DNA of 37,926 nt, from the NCBI GenBank assembly GCA_027488965.1, contig JAIYAO010000127.1, forward strand, positions 1 to 37,926, read 5' to 3'. This document shows, in pieces, positions 27,116 to 34,594 of this stretch (position 1 is its first letter; every line of letters begins with the position of its first letter). The translations under genes were made by a program, and so were the position numbers. This stretch comes from Alphaproteobacteria bacterium. GTDB lineage: Bacteria > Pseudomonadota > Alphaproteobacteria > Caulobacterales > Aquidulcibacteraceae. The notes under the pieces are model-generated. The model did not search any database, was not told the origin of the DNA, and saw only the letters and a list, made by a program, of their open reading frames with translations.

Positions 27116-27142
27116 AAAGCCAGCCCTTTGGGGGCTGGCTTT
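27116..27142 (-). terminator. Terminator or attenuator hairpin in the SDR leader
   Basis: AAAGCCAGCCC (27116-27126) and GGGCTGGCTTT (27132-27142) form a perfect 11-bp stem around TTTGG. Read on the minus strand the stem is followed by TCTTGCTTT, a broken T-run. It stands 52 bases before the SDR start codon, so it either ends a short upstream RNA or attenuates the SDR gene. Confidence 0.6.
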
Positions 27143-27148
27143 CCAGTT

Positions 27149-27239
27149 GGTCGGTTGCTCAGAGTTTAGCGCCGCCTGTCAGGGGGCTGGGGGGGCTGAT
27201 GGAATCTGACCGACAAGGCCATTCCCCGATCAACCGACC
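27149..27239 (-). other. Structured region upstream of the hairpin, possible leader RNA
   Basis: GGTCGGTTG (27149-27157) and CAACCGACC (27231-27239) are perfect 9-bp complements 73 bases apart, which would close a folded domain of about 90 bases. Inside it GGAAT (near 27201) and ATTCC (near 27221) could pair again. Together with the terminator-like hairpin just downstream on the minus strand, the layout is that of a cis-regulatory leader or a small terminated RNA. I recognise no known riboswitch class. No protein gene fits this gap. Confidence 0.35.
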
Positions 27240-27317
27240 GTCGCTACGTTCGCCTGCGCACATGGCGTGTTCAAGGCAGATTTTTGTAATCTTTGCCCGA
27301 AATACCACAGGCCGCCT

Positions 27318-27701
27318 GTGAGTAACTTGCAGGCCCTTGAAAAGGCAGGACGTTTGGCGGGACCTTCATCCACAGATCTCTGGCAGCCCGCGCCGCGCCG
27401 GCAGATTTTCTTCGCCCGGCCGGAGCTGAACCTGATCCTTGCCGCCTACGGCCGGGGCGTGGCGGCGGGCGACTGGCGGGACTATGCCATGGACGCCCTG
27501 CCCGACCGGGCGCTGTTCTCGATCTACCGGCGCACCAGCGAGCAGCCGCTCTACATCATTGAAAAGAGGCCGGATCTGGCGCGCAGGCAGGGGGAGTGGT
27601 CGCTCCTGTCGGGCCACGGCCCGGTGCTGAAGCGGGGCCATGATCTTCCCGTGCTGCTGCGATTCTTCGACCGGAGGCGATTCGCGGTGGTGGAGGACTA
27701 G
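27318..27701 (+). CDS. DUF2794 family protein
   Basis: 127 aa from GTG 27318; an earlier GTG (27267) would add 17 residues that do not look conserved. The stretch ARPELNLILAAYGRGVAAGD, WRDYAMDALPDRALFSIYRR and PLYIIEKRPDLARRQGEWSL matches DUF2794, a family I know only from Alphaproteobacteria, ending with KRGHDLPVLLRFFDRR. Function unknown. It stands alone, convergent with the Bax-inhibitor gene and separated from it by a strong terminator. Confidence 0.85.
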   Translation: MSNLQALEKAGRLAGPSSTDLWQPAPRRQIFFARPELNLILAAYGRGVAAGDWRDYAMDALPDRALFSIYRRTSEQPLYIIEKRPDLARRQGEWSLLSGHGPVLKRGHDLPVLLRFFDRRRFAVVED

Positions 27702-27715
27702 TCCCCGCAGCAAAA

Positions 27716-27739
27716 CGCCCCGGCCTTGCGGCCGGGGCG
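27716..27739 (-). terminator. Rho-independent terminator between convergent genes
   Basis: CGCCCCGGCC (27716-27725) and GGCCGGGGCG (27730-27739) form a perfect 10-bp GC-rich stem around TTGC. On the minus strand the stem is followed by TTTT (27715-27712), so it best serves the gene ending at 27764; it may also stop the DUF2794 transcript. Confidence 0.8.
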
Positions 27740-27763
27740 CTGCATTCCAGGGGATCGCCCCGC

Positions 27764-28501
27764 CTATTCCCGCGAGGAGATCAGCGAGAGGATCATGCGG
27801 AACAGGTTGATGAACGTGATGTACAGGTTCAGCGCCCCGTACGTCGTCGCCACCGCCATGGAGCGGGCGTCGTCCTTCACCTGATAGTACTGGTACTTCA
27901 GCGACTGCGTCTCCCAGGCGGTGATCGCCGAGAACAGCAGCACGCCCACGCCGCTGATCAGGAAGGAGAACGCCGAGGACTGCATGAACATGTTCACGAC
28001 CGACGCGATTATCAGGCCGAACATGCCCATGATCAGGAACGTGCCCCAGCCAGACAGGTCCTTCTTGGTCGTGTAGCCCCACAGGCTCAGCGCGCCGAAC
28101 GCCGCCGAGGTGATGAAGAACGCCTTGGCGATGTCCATCATGCCGCCGGGGCGGGCGCCGTAGACCATCAGCGTCGCGCCGAGGCCGAGGCCGATCAGGA
28201 ACACCAGCGACCAGTAGAGCAGGTTGGCGCCCGTGGGCGACGGGTTCTTCATGGTGAACATGGAGATCAGCAGGATCGCCAGCGGTCCGAACATCACCAC
28301 GTACATGAGCGGCGTGCCGAAGATCAGCGCCCGCAGGGGCTCAATGGTCGCGGCCGCGTAGGCCAGGCCCGCCGAGATCACCAGACCGAGCGCCATCTTG
28401 TTGTAGACGCCCAGCATGAAGGACCGCAGGCCGGCATCGACCGCCATGTCGGCGCGACCGGCCGGGATCGCGCCCGCCTGCTGTCGCGGAAAGTCATTCA
28501 T
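27764..28501 (-). CDS. Bax inhibitor-1/YccA family membrane protein
   Basis: 245 aa, seven membrane helices (for example LGLVISAGLAYAAATI, PLMYVVMFGPLAILLISMF, LLYWSLVFLIGLGLGATLMV, AFFITSAAFGALSLWGY, FLIMGMFGLIIASVVNMFM, AFSFLISGVGVLLFSAITAW). The family's C-terminal Asp-containing region appears as TQSLKYQYY and LYITFINLFRMILSLISSRE. Bacterial members act as pH-sensitive calcium leak channels in B. subtilis (YetJ) or interact with FtsH (YccA); role here unknown. AAGGAGG lies eight bases before ATG 28501; the open frame upstream is antisense to the PBP gene. Confidence 0.92.
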   Translation of the reverse strand: MNDFPRQQAGAIPAGRADMAVDAGLRSFMLGVYNKMALGLVISAGLAYAAATIEPLRALIFGTPLMYVVMFGPLAILLISMFTMKNPSPTGANLLYWSLVFLIGLGLGATLMVYGARPGGMMDIAKAFFITSAAFGALSLWGYTTKKDLSGWGTFLIMGMFGLIIASVVNMFMQSSAFSFLISGVGVLLFSAITAWETQSLKYQYYQVKDDARSMAVATTYGALNLYITFINLFRMILSLISSRE

Positions 28502-28690
28502 GGGAACTGCCTCCTTGCGCCCGATTCCGAAGGCCGGGCGTTGTAGTCGAGAATATGGAGAGCGCGGCGCTTCGGGGCAAGCGGCCCAAGGGGGGCGGTA
28601 ACGCAGGCGTGAGCTTACGGCATCGACCGCTTTCCCCGCAGGCGGGAGCACCGTAAGTAGGGCGCTGAAACGAATCGCAAGGGGTTCCGG

Positions 28691-31009
28691 GTGGCTGACC
28701 CGACTGATGACCCGAAGGACGACCCTGCGGGCGCGGAGCCCGGCGGGCGACCGACGGACGCCGCACGTCCGGAGCCGTCCACCGACGGCGCCGCCGACGA
28801 GTGGCGCCTGGCCGCGCCCGAGCGCACCGCGCTGGCGGAGACCGTACGCGCGAGCCTGGCCGCCGCCGGGGCCGGCGCCGCGGCCGGATGGGCCAAGACA
28901 GTCTCTCTCATGCGGGACCTGGGCGCGCAGTGCGTGCGCCTGGCGCGGGCGAGCCGCCGGCTGGTGGCGGAAGGTGCGCGCGATTTCGCGGCGAACGTCC
29001 GCGATGCGGCGGTCTCGGCCACCCGCCCGGGCCAGGGCGGCGGCGGACCGTCGCTGGGCCAGCAGTTCACCTGGCGGCGCGTGGCCATCTGGGCCGGCTG
29101 GGGCGCCGGCACCGTCGTGGCGATGGTGGTGGGCTTCTTCGTCTACGTGACGTGGGGCATGCCCTCCACGGACGACCTCTGGGAAGCGCGCCAGAGCCCC
29201 TCCATCACCTTCCAGGACCGCTACGGCCGCGTGCTGCTGCGCGAAGGCGCCCAGAACGCCCCGGCCGTGGACATCGACAGCCTGCCCGACCACGTCCCCC
29301 AGGCAGTGATCGCCATCGAGGACCGCCGCTTCTACGACCACCTCGGCGTCGATATCGAGGGCCTTTCCCGCGCGGTGCTGCAGAACTTCCGCTCCGGGCG
29401 CGTGGTGCAAGGCGGCTCGACGCTGACCCAGCAGCTGGCGAAGAACCTCTTCCTCACCAACGAGCGCACGTTCCGCCGCAAGGCGCAGGAGGTGGTGCTG
29501 GCGCTGTGGCTGGAGAGCAAGTTCACCAAGAAACAGATCCTCGCGCTCTACCTCTCGCGCGTTTACTTCGGCGCCGGCGCGTGGGGCATCGACGCAGCCT
29601 CCGAGCGCTACTTCGACAAGCCGGCCAAGGAGCTGACGCTCGGCGAGGCCGCCCTGCTGGCGGGCCTGCTGAAGGCGCCCTCGCGCATGAACCCCGCCAT
29701 CGAGGACACCTCCGCCAAGGCGCGCGCGCTGGTGGTGCTCAACGCCATGGTGGCGGAGAACTACATCACGCAGGCGGAGCGCGACGCCTCCGCAGGCGCA
29801 AGCCTGCCCATCAACCGCCGCAACCCGAGCGGCAACCTGGGCTACCTGCGGGACTGGATCGACCCGCTGCTGAACCAGATCATCGGCGACCAGCGCGACG
29901 ACTTCATCGTGGAGACCACGCTCGACCTCGAGGCCCAGCGCGCCGGCGAGCGCGCGCTGATCACGCAGCTGGACGGCGAAGGCGCCAAGATGGGCGTGAG
30001 CCAGGCGGCGCTCGTATCGCTCGACGCGCAGGGCGGCGTGCGCGCCATGGTGGGCGGGCGCAGCTACACCGACAGCCAGTTCAACCGCACCACGCAGGCG
30101 CGCCGCCAGCCGGGCTCCTCGTTCAAGTACTTCATCTACATGGCCGCCATGGAGCGGCCGGACTTCTCGCCCTACACCGTGCGGGTGGACGAGCCCGTGG
30201 TGATCGGCGACTGGGCGCCCACCAACTACGAGGACGAATACTTCGGCCCCGTGACCATGACGCAGGCGTTCGCCAAGTCCATGAACATGGTGGCGATCAA
30301 GGTCGCCAACGAAGTGGGCGGCGACTCCATCATCGAGACGGCGCGCCGCCTCGGCGTGCGCACGCAGCTGCATGACTACCGCTCCCTGGCGCTGGGCGCG
30401 CAGGAGCTGCCGCTGATGGAGATGACGCAGGCCTATGGCGCCATGGCCAGCGGCGGCTTCCGCATCGAGCCGCACGGCGTGGCCCGCGTGCGCCGCGCCA
30501 GCGGCAACACCATCTGGACATGGCGGCCCGACAACGACTCCGCCGAGCGCGTGATCGAGGACCGCACGCTGCGCTCCATGAACTACCTCATGAGCCGCGT
30601 GGTGGAGGCCGGCACCGGCACGCGCGCGCGCATCCAGGGCCGCCAGATCGGCGGCAAGACCGGCACCGGCAACGACTACCGCGATGCGTGGTTCGTCGGC
30701 TTCACCTCCGGCATCACCACCGGCGTGTGGGTGGGCAACGACAATTACCAGACGACGAAGAAGGTCACCGGCGGGTCCATCCCGGCGCAGATCTGGCGCG
30801 ACTTCATGGTGGTGGCGCTGCGCGACGCGCCGCCGACGCCGCTGCTGATGCCGCGGCCGGAAGACTACCTGCCCGAGGAGAGCCTCACCGCCGCCACCGA
30901 TCCCAGCGCCGTGCCCGGCGGCGTCCAGCCCGTCGGCGCCCCCCTCCTCCCCGGCGGCGCGCCGTCCTCCGAGCAACCGCCGCCGAGCCTGGACGGTCCG
31001 GAGGGGTAG
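28691..31009 (+). CDS. Class A penicillin-binding protein (PBP1A-like)
   Basis: 772 aa. Bifunctional peptidoglycan synthase. A long cytoplasmic N-terminus (1-130, acidic/Pro-rich then basic) precedes one membrane helix (~131-153). The GT51 glycosyltransferase domain includes AIEDRRFYDHLGVD with catalytic Glu210, GGSTLTQQLAKN and KFTKKQILALYLSRVYFG. The transpeptidase domain carries SSFK (Ser476-Lys479), SMN (530-532) and KTGT (656-659), all intact. The C-terminus is a Pro/Ala-rich tail. GTG start preceded by AAGGGG. Divergent from the Bax-inhibitor gene with 189 bases between. LppC at 4.3 kb is a candidate activator. Confidence 0.93.
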   Translation: MADPTDDPKDDPAGAEPGGRPTDAARPEPSTDGAADEWRLAAPERTALAETVRASLAAAGAGAAAGWAKTVSLMRDLGAQCVRLARASRRLVAEGARDFAANVRDAAVSATRPGQGGGGPSLGQQFTWRRVAIWAGWGAGTVVAMVVGFFVYVTWGMPSTDDLWEARQSPSITFQDRYGRVLLREGAQNAPAVDIDSLPDHVPQAVIAIEDRRFYDHLGVDIEGLSRAVLQNFRSGRVVQGGSTLTQQLAKNLFLTNERTFRRKAQEVVLALWLESKFTKKQILALYLSRVYFGAGAWGIDAASERYFDKPAKELTLGEAALLAGLLKAPSRMNPAIEDTSAKARALVVLNAMVAENYITQAERDASAGASLPINRRNPSGNLGYLRDWIDPLLNQIIGDQRDDFIVETTLDLEAQRAGERALITQLDGEGAKMGVSQAALVSLDAQGGVRAMVGGRSYTDSQFNRTTQARRQPGSSFKYFIYMAAMERPDFSPYTVRVDEPVVIGDWAPTNYEDEYFGPVTMTQAFAKSMNMVAIKVANEVGGDSIIETARRLGVRTQLHDYRSLALGAQELPLMEMTQAYGAMASGGFRIEPHGVARVRRASGNTIWTWRPDNDSAERVIEDRTLRSMNYLMSRVVEAGTGTRARIQGRQIGGKTGTGNDYRDAWFVGFTSGITTGVWVGNDNYQTTKKVTGGSIPAQIWRDFMVVALRDAPPTPLLMPRPEDYLPEESLTAATDPSAVPGGVQPVGAPLLPGGAPSSEQPPPSLDGPEG

Positions 31010-31018
31010 TACTGTCGT

Positions 31019-31154
31019 CCTTCTCCCGCCCGCGGGAGAAGGTGGCGCGTAGCGCCGGATGAGGGCGCCGGCACCAAACTCAATTCTGCAAGAGGCCCTC
31101 ATCCGTCTCGCCGCGTCGCGGCGATCCACCTTCTCCCGTGGTCACGGGAGAAGG
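31019..31154. repeat. Dispersed palindromic repeat doublet, copy C
   Basis: Two CCTTCTCCCG palindromes in head-to-head arrangement: 31019-31042 (10-bp arms) and 31129-31154 (perfect 12-bp arms around GT). Between them CGGATGAGGG (near 31056) and CCCTCATCCG (near 31095) also pair, so the whole unit can fold into one long stem. It lies between the convergent PBP and metallopeptidase genes and may act as a bidirectional terminator. The palindrome matches copy A at 14435. Confidence 0.8.
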
Positions 31155-31161
31155 ATCACGC

Positions 31162-31938
31162 TTAGGCCGCCGCTTTCGGGCCCACGGCGTGAAGGCTCGC
31201 GCCGTGCTTGCGCAGCCAGGCTTCCGCCTTCTCGAACTCCGGCGCGCAGCGCGCCACGTGGTTCCAGAAGCGCTTCGAGTGGTTGAGTTCGCGCAGGTGC
31301 GCGGTTTCGTGGGCGGCGAGATAATCGAGGATCGCCGGCGGGGCGAGCACCACGCGCCACGAGAAGCACAACGCCCCGTCGCTGTTGCACGAGCCCCAGC
31401 GGCTGGTGGTGTCCTTCACGGTGATGCTTTTCCACGCCACCTGCAGCGCCTTGGCATGCACCGCCACCGCGCGCGTGAGATCCCGCTTGGCTTCGGCGGC
31501 GAGAAAGCGGCGCACGCGGCCCGCGAAGGCTTCGGCATCCGGGGCGCCGACGATGATCTGCGCGGGCGATCCGGGCTCGATGCGGGCGGGCGCGCGGCCC
31601 TTGGTCATCACCAGCCGGTGCGGCTGGCCGCGCAGCGGGATGATGGCGCCGGGCGTGAGCGGGATGGCGATCGGCAGCCGCGCCAGGTGCGCCTGGATCC
31701 AGCCCGCGCGATCGATGGCGAACGCCGCAGCCTTGGGCGCCAGACGCGCCGACGGCGACACCGCCACCGCCTCGCGCCGCGCGGAATCGAGCCGCAGGCT
31801 GATGTGGCGCGCACGCGGATTGACGATCACCCGCAGCGGCACGATGCGCCCGTCGATCAGTTCGATGCTTTCCGGCAGCGCCTGCGTCTTCGCCGCGGCC
31901 GGCCGTTTCGGGGGGGATTTCGCGGCGCGCGCGGCCAT
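31162..31938 (-). CDS. YgjP-like metallopeptidase (DUF45, M48 group)
   Basis: 258 aa. Zinc site HETAH (210-214) with His220 as third ligand in LNHSKRFW; upstream SRWGSCNSDGALCFSWRVVL and the P-x-x-x-DYLAAHE lead-in are diagnostic of the YgjP/DUF45 family. The N-terminal half holds RHISLRLDSARREAVAVSPS, a strand-rich region typical of the family. Substrate unknown. Its start is five bases beyond the stop of phaZ, so it probably shares the phaZ transcript. Confidence 0.88.
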   Translation of the reverse strand: MAARAAKSPPKRPAAAKTQALPESIELIDGRIVPLRVIVNPRARHISLRLDSARREAVAVSPSARLAPKAAAFAIDRAGWIQAHLARLPIAIPLTPGAIIPLRGQPHRLVMTKGRAPARIEPGSPAQIIVGAPDAEAFAGRVRRFLAAEAKRDLTRAVAVHAKALQVAWKSITVKDTTSRWGSCNSDGALCFSWRVVLAPPAILDYLAAHETAHLRELNHSKRFWNHVARCAPEFEKAEAWLRKHGASLHAVGPKAAA

Positions 31939-31943
31939 GCCGG

Positions 31944-33233
31944 CTAGGCCGCTTCCGCCTTGGCGCGCGGGCGGCGCGCGGGGGCGCGCGTCGTCTGGTG
32001 CACGCGGATGAACTCCCGCAGGCGCGGATAGATCTCGGTGCGGAATCGGCTGCCGTTGAACACGCCGTAGTGACCCACGCCGGCCTGCAGGTGGTCAATA
32101 CGCATGGCGACGGGAATGTTGCTGCAGATGTCGTGGGCCGCCTGCGTCTGGCCGATGCCGGAGATGTCGTCGAACTCCCCTTCCACCGTCATCAGCGCCA
32201 CCCGGCGAATGGACTCCGGGCGCACGGCGCGGCCGCGATGCACGAACAGGCCCCGCGGCAGGAGGTGCTCCTGAAAGACTTCGCGGATCGTCTGCAGGTA
32301 GAACTCCTCCGTGAGATCGAGCACGGACAGATATTCGTCGTAGAACTTGCGATGCTTGTCGGTGTCGTCGTCGGCGCCCTTGGTGAGGTTTTTGAAGAAC
32401 TCGTAGTGAGCGTCCACGTGGCTGGACCAGTTCATGCCCATGAAGCTCGCCAGCTGCACGAAGCCTGGGTACACGCGCCGGAACGCGCCCGGATACATCA
32501 TCGGCACCGTGTGGATCATGTTCTGCTCGAACCACGAGAACGGGCGTTCCTCGGCGAGCTTGTTGGTGACGGTGGGCGATTTGCGCGCGTCGATGGGCGA
32601 GCCCATGAACGTCATGCCCGCCGGCAGGCACGGATCGTCGTCCTCCGACATGAGCGCCGCCGCCGCCAGCACCGCGGGCCCCGGCTGGCACACCGCGATC
32701 ACGTGCGCGCCCGGGCCGATCTGGCGCAGCATCGTCATCACGTGGTCGACGAAATCATTCAGGTCGAAGCGGCCAGCGAAGATCGGCGCCATGCGCGCGT
32801 CCGCCCAGTCGGTGATGAACACCTCATGGTCGGGCAGGAACGCTTCCACCGTGCCGCGCAGCAGCGTGGCGTAGTGGCCCGACAGCGGCGCCACCAGCAG
32901 CACGGCGGGATCGGCCCTGTCGCCGCGCGCGCGCTTGAGCTGGCCGGGGTCGCGCTCGAAGTGGATGAGGTTGCACCAGGGTGAGGCCCATACGGACGTG
33001 GGCGTCACCGCCACCTCCACCGCGTTGACGCGCGTGGACGCGATCATCCAGTCGGGCTTGCGGTAGCGGCGGGTCACGGCCTCGAACACGTCCGACGCCG
33101 CGGTGATGGACTTCACCATCGAGGACTCACTCGCCGGATTGAGCGGCGACCGCAGCATTGCGGTCTGCGCCATGGCGGCCGCGCGCATGGGCGCCACCAC
33201 CATGTGAGTCATCTCGAACAGAGAATAGAGCAT
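31944..33233 (-). CDS. phaZ: Intracellular polyhydroxyalkanoate depolymerase
   Basis: 429 aa. Degrades stored polyhydroxybutyrate granules inside the cell. This class uses a catalytic Cys in place of Ser; here it is Cys182 in VIAVCQPGPAVLAAA. The partner His is in QAGVGHYGVFNGSRFR near the C-terminus, and MTVEGEFDDISGIGQT is a family signature. VLLVAPLSGHYATLLRGTVE and VFITDWADARMAP are also conserved. The N-terminal ~80 residues are the usual extension. The end is basic (APARRPRAKAEAA), perhaps for granule or DNA association. Start ATG 33233. No PHA synthase gene is in the window. Confidence 0.93.
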   Translation of the reverse strand: MLYSLFEMTHMVVAPMRAAAMAQTAMLRSPLNPASESSMVKSITAASDVFEAVTRRYRKPDWMIASTRVNAVEVAVTPTSVWASPWCNLIHFERDPGQLKRARGDRADPAVLLVAPLSGHYATLLRGTVEAFLPDHEVFITDWADARMAPIFAGRFDLNDFVDHVMTMLRQIGPGAHVIAVCQPGPAVLAAAALMSEDDDPCLPAGMTFMGSPIDARKSPTVTNKLAEERPFSWFEQNMIHTVPMMYPGAFRRVYPGFVQLASFMGMNWSSHVDAHYEFFKNLTKGADDDTDKHRKFYDEYLSVLDLTEEFYLQTIREVFQEHLLPRGLFVHRGRAVRPESIRRVALMTVEGEFDDISGIGQTQAAHDICSNIPVAMRIDHLQAGVGHYGVFNGSRFRTEIYPRLREFIRVHQTTRAPARRPRAKAEAA

Positions 33234-33464
33234 TGTGAGTCCTGCCCCCGGCGCATGCTGCGCTGCAAAATCCGCGGAAGTTTAGGTTTGCGCAGTACCT
33301 GTTGCAAACTGGTTAAGCATGCCGCGGCGTCCGGGCTCCCCCGGACCGCGCACGACCGGCCCCATGATGAGACGCCGGTTAACCATGGGGCGCAAAGCGT
33401 TCTCCCATGTGAGGGGGTGCATGCCGTTACGGAACGCCCTGCCCGGGTGCAGGGCCCCTGCCCG
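33234..33464 (-). promoter_or_regulatory. phaZ upstream region with TGC/GCA motifs and hairpins
   Basis: This 231-base gap is richer in structure than others here. Near phaZ it has TGCGCTGCA (33260-33268), then TTTGC and GCAAA half-sites (33288-33311); TGC-N3-GCA is the kind of sequence reported for PhaR regulators of PHA genes, so a PhaR site is possible. Further out are a 7-bp hairpin (33329-33346) and an 8-bp inverted repeat GCCCCATG/CATGGGGC (33359-33391). I see no gene in it. Confidence 0.35.
33436..33455 (-). terminator. Hairpin after the SCO gene
   Basis: GCCCTGC (33436-33442) and GCAGGGC (33449-33455) form a 7-bp stem ten bases past the stop of the SCO-family gene on the minus strand. 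No T-run follows, so it is a weak or Rho-assisted terminator at best. Confidence 0.4.
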
Positions 33465-34067
33465 TCAGGATCGTTTCGCGAGTGCGTGATCGATGCAGGC
33501 GGCGATGTCGGCGGGGGGCAGATCGCTGGGGAAGATGGCCGCCGCCTTCCACGAGGCGTCCATCAGGTAGAACAGGGAGCTGTGGTCCACCGCGTACTGG
33601 CCGGCGGATGCAGGATCCTCCCGGCGCTGGCTGAACACCTTGAAGGCGGCCTTGGCGGCGTCCACCTGCGCGTCCGTGCCGGTCAGGCCCACAAGGCCGG
33701 GCGGGAAGGCGTCGTTGTCCACATAGAGCGCCATCTGCTGGGGCGTGTCGCGGGCGGGATCGAGGGTCACCAGCGCCACGTTCAGGGGCGCGGCGTCCTT
33801 GGGCCGAAGGGCGAGGGCCGCGGCGGCGGCCTGCAGCGAGGTGGGGCAGATGTCCGGGCAGTTGGCGAACCCGAAGTAGATCAGCGTGGCCTTGCCGGCG
33901 AAGGCCGCCTCGGTGACCGGCGCCCCCGCCCCGTCCACCAGCGCGATCGGCCCGCCGACCCGGTCGATGCCGCTGATGGCGCAGGTTTTCGGCAGCGGGG
34001 CCACGGCGGGCGCGCAGGCGGCGGCGGCGAAGACGAGCAGGGCGGCGAGGGTGGGACGCAGGGTCAT
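33465..34067 (-). CDS. SCO1/SenC family protein
   Basis: 200 aa. Periplasmic thioredoxin-fold copper protein that helps assemble the CuA centre of cytochrome c oxidase. Copper ligands are Cys70 and Cys74 (NCPDIC) and His162 (VDHSSLFYLMD). YFGFANCPDICPTSLQ and VTLDPARDTP are family motifs. The signal sequence (LAALLVFAAAAC) ends at Cys18, so it is probably a lipoprotein or otherwise membrane-anchored. RegB/RegA systems often control respiratory oxidases, and a regB/regA pair lies just beyond the next gene. Confidence 0.92.
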   Translation of the reverse strand: MTLRPTLAALLVFAAAACAPAVAPLPKTCAISGIDRVGGPIALVDGAGAPVTEAAFAGKATLIYFGFANCPDICPTSLQAAAAALALRPKDAAPLNVALVTLDPARDTPQQMALYVDNDAFPPGLVGLTGTDAQVDAAKAAFKVFSQRREDPASAGQYAVDHSSLFYLMDASWKAAAIFPSDLPPADIAACIDHALAKRS

Positions 34068-34114
34068 GGCGGCGATCTAGGCGCGCGGGCGGGCCCTGTC
34101 GATCCGCCGTCCGA

Positions 34115-34519
34115 TCACGTGACGATCGGTTGCAGGTCTGCGGCGTCCTCGATCCAGGCGCGGACGTTGCCCGGCGTGGGCAGGCGATAGGCGCTGCGCA
34201 CCCGCGCCTTGGCCGCCGCCACCGCCTCGAACAGCGCGTCCGGGTGCTGGTTGCGCAGGGCGTGGACGGTGCACACCTCCGCCGCATGCAGCAGCGCCGC
34301 ATAGCGCCGCGCCACGCCCTTGACCCGTAGCAGATCGGCGATCTCCACGGCGCGCTGCAGCTCCGCGGGCTCCACGCCGATGGCGCGCGCCAACGCGTCG
34401 CGATCCTGCGCCTGGGCGGCCCGGCCCAGCAGTTCGCGGGTGGTCCTGATCCCTGCGCGGGTCAGCCCGGCGCCCAGCCGTTCGCTGAGCCCGTCGATTT
34501 CATCGATCGGATAGTACAT
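34115..34519 (-). CDS. DUF4332 family protein, helix-hairpin-helix-like
   Basis: 134 aa. Begins MYYPIDEIDGLSERLGAGLT and continues with IRTTRELLGRA, a helix-hairpin-helix-like pattern; a second unit reads LLRVKGVARRYAALLHAAEV followed by VHALRNQHPDALFEAV. These fit DUF4332, which is thought to bind DNA non-specifically by its helix-hairpin-helix units. Function unknown. Divergent from regB, 75 bases away, and 47 bases upstream of the SCO gene on the same strand. Confidence 0.8.
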   Translation of the reverse strand: MYYPIDEIDGLSERLGAGLTRAGIRTTRELLGRAAQAQDRDALARAIGVEPAELQRAVEIADLLRVKGVARRYAALLHAAEVCTVHALRNQHPDALFEAVAAAKARVRSAYRLPTPGNVRAWIEDAADLQPIVT

Positions 34520-34522
34520 GCC

Positions 34523-34549
34523 CGTTCCATGCGCCCCCCGCGCGGAACG
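34523..34549. promoter_or_regulatory. Inverted repeat between DUF4332 gene and regB
   Basis: CGTTCC (34523-34528) and GGAACG (34544-34549) flank a GC-rich 15-base spacer in the short divergent promoter region, four bases from the DUF4332 start codon. It may be a regulator site, possibly for RegA autoregulation, but it does not clearly fit a RegA box. Confidence 0.25.
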
Positions 34550-34594
34550 TATGTATTGTGACGGTTTGTCCGTTTCGCAACAGGAAGTTTGTCT

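Noticed and set aside
27140-27260. SAM-II riboswitch suggested by a GCTAAA string
   Set aside because: The surrounding pseudoknot arms do not fit the SAM-II pattern and the downstream gene is not a methionine gene; kept only as an unclassified leader.
28502-31129. Minus-strand frame extending the Bax-inhibitor gene to 1,121 residues
   Set aside because: The extension is antisense to the PBP gene and low in complexity; the real start at 28501 has a strong AAGGAGG site.
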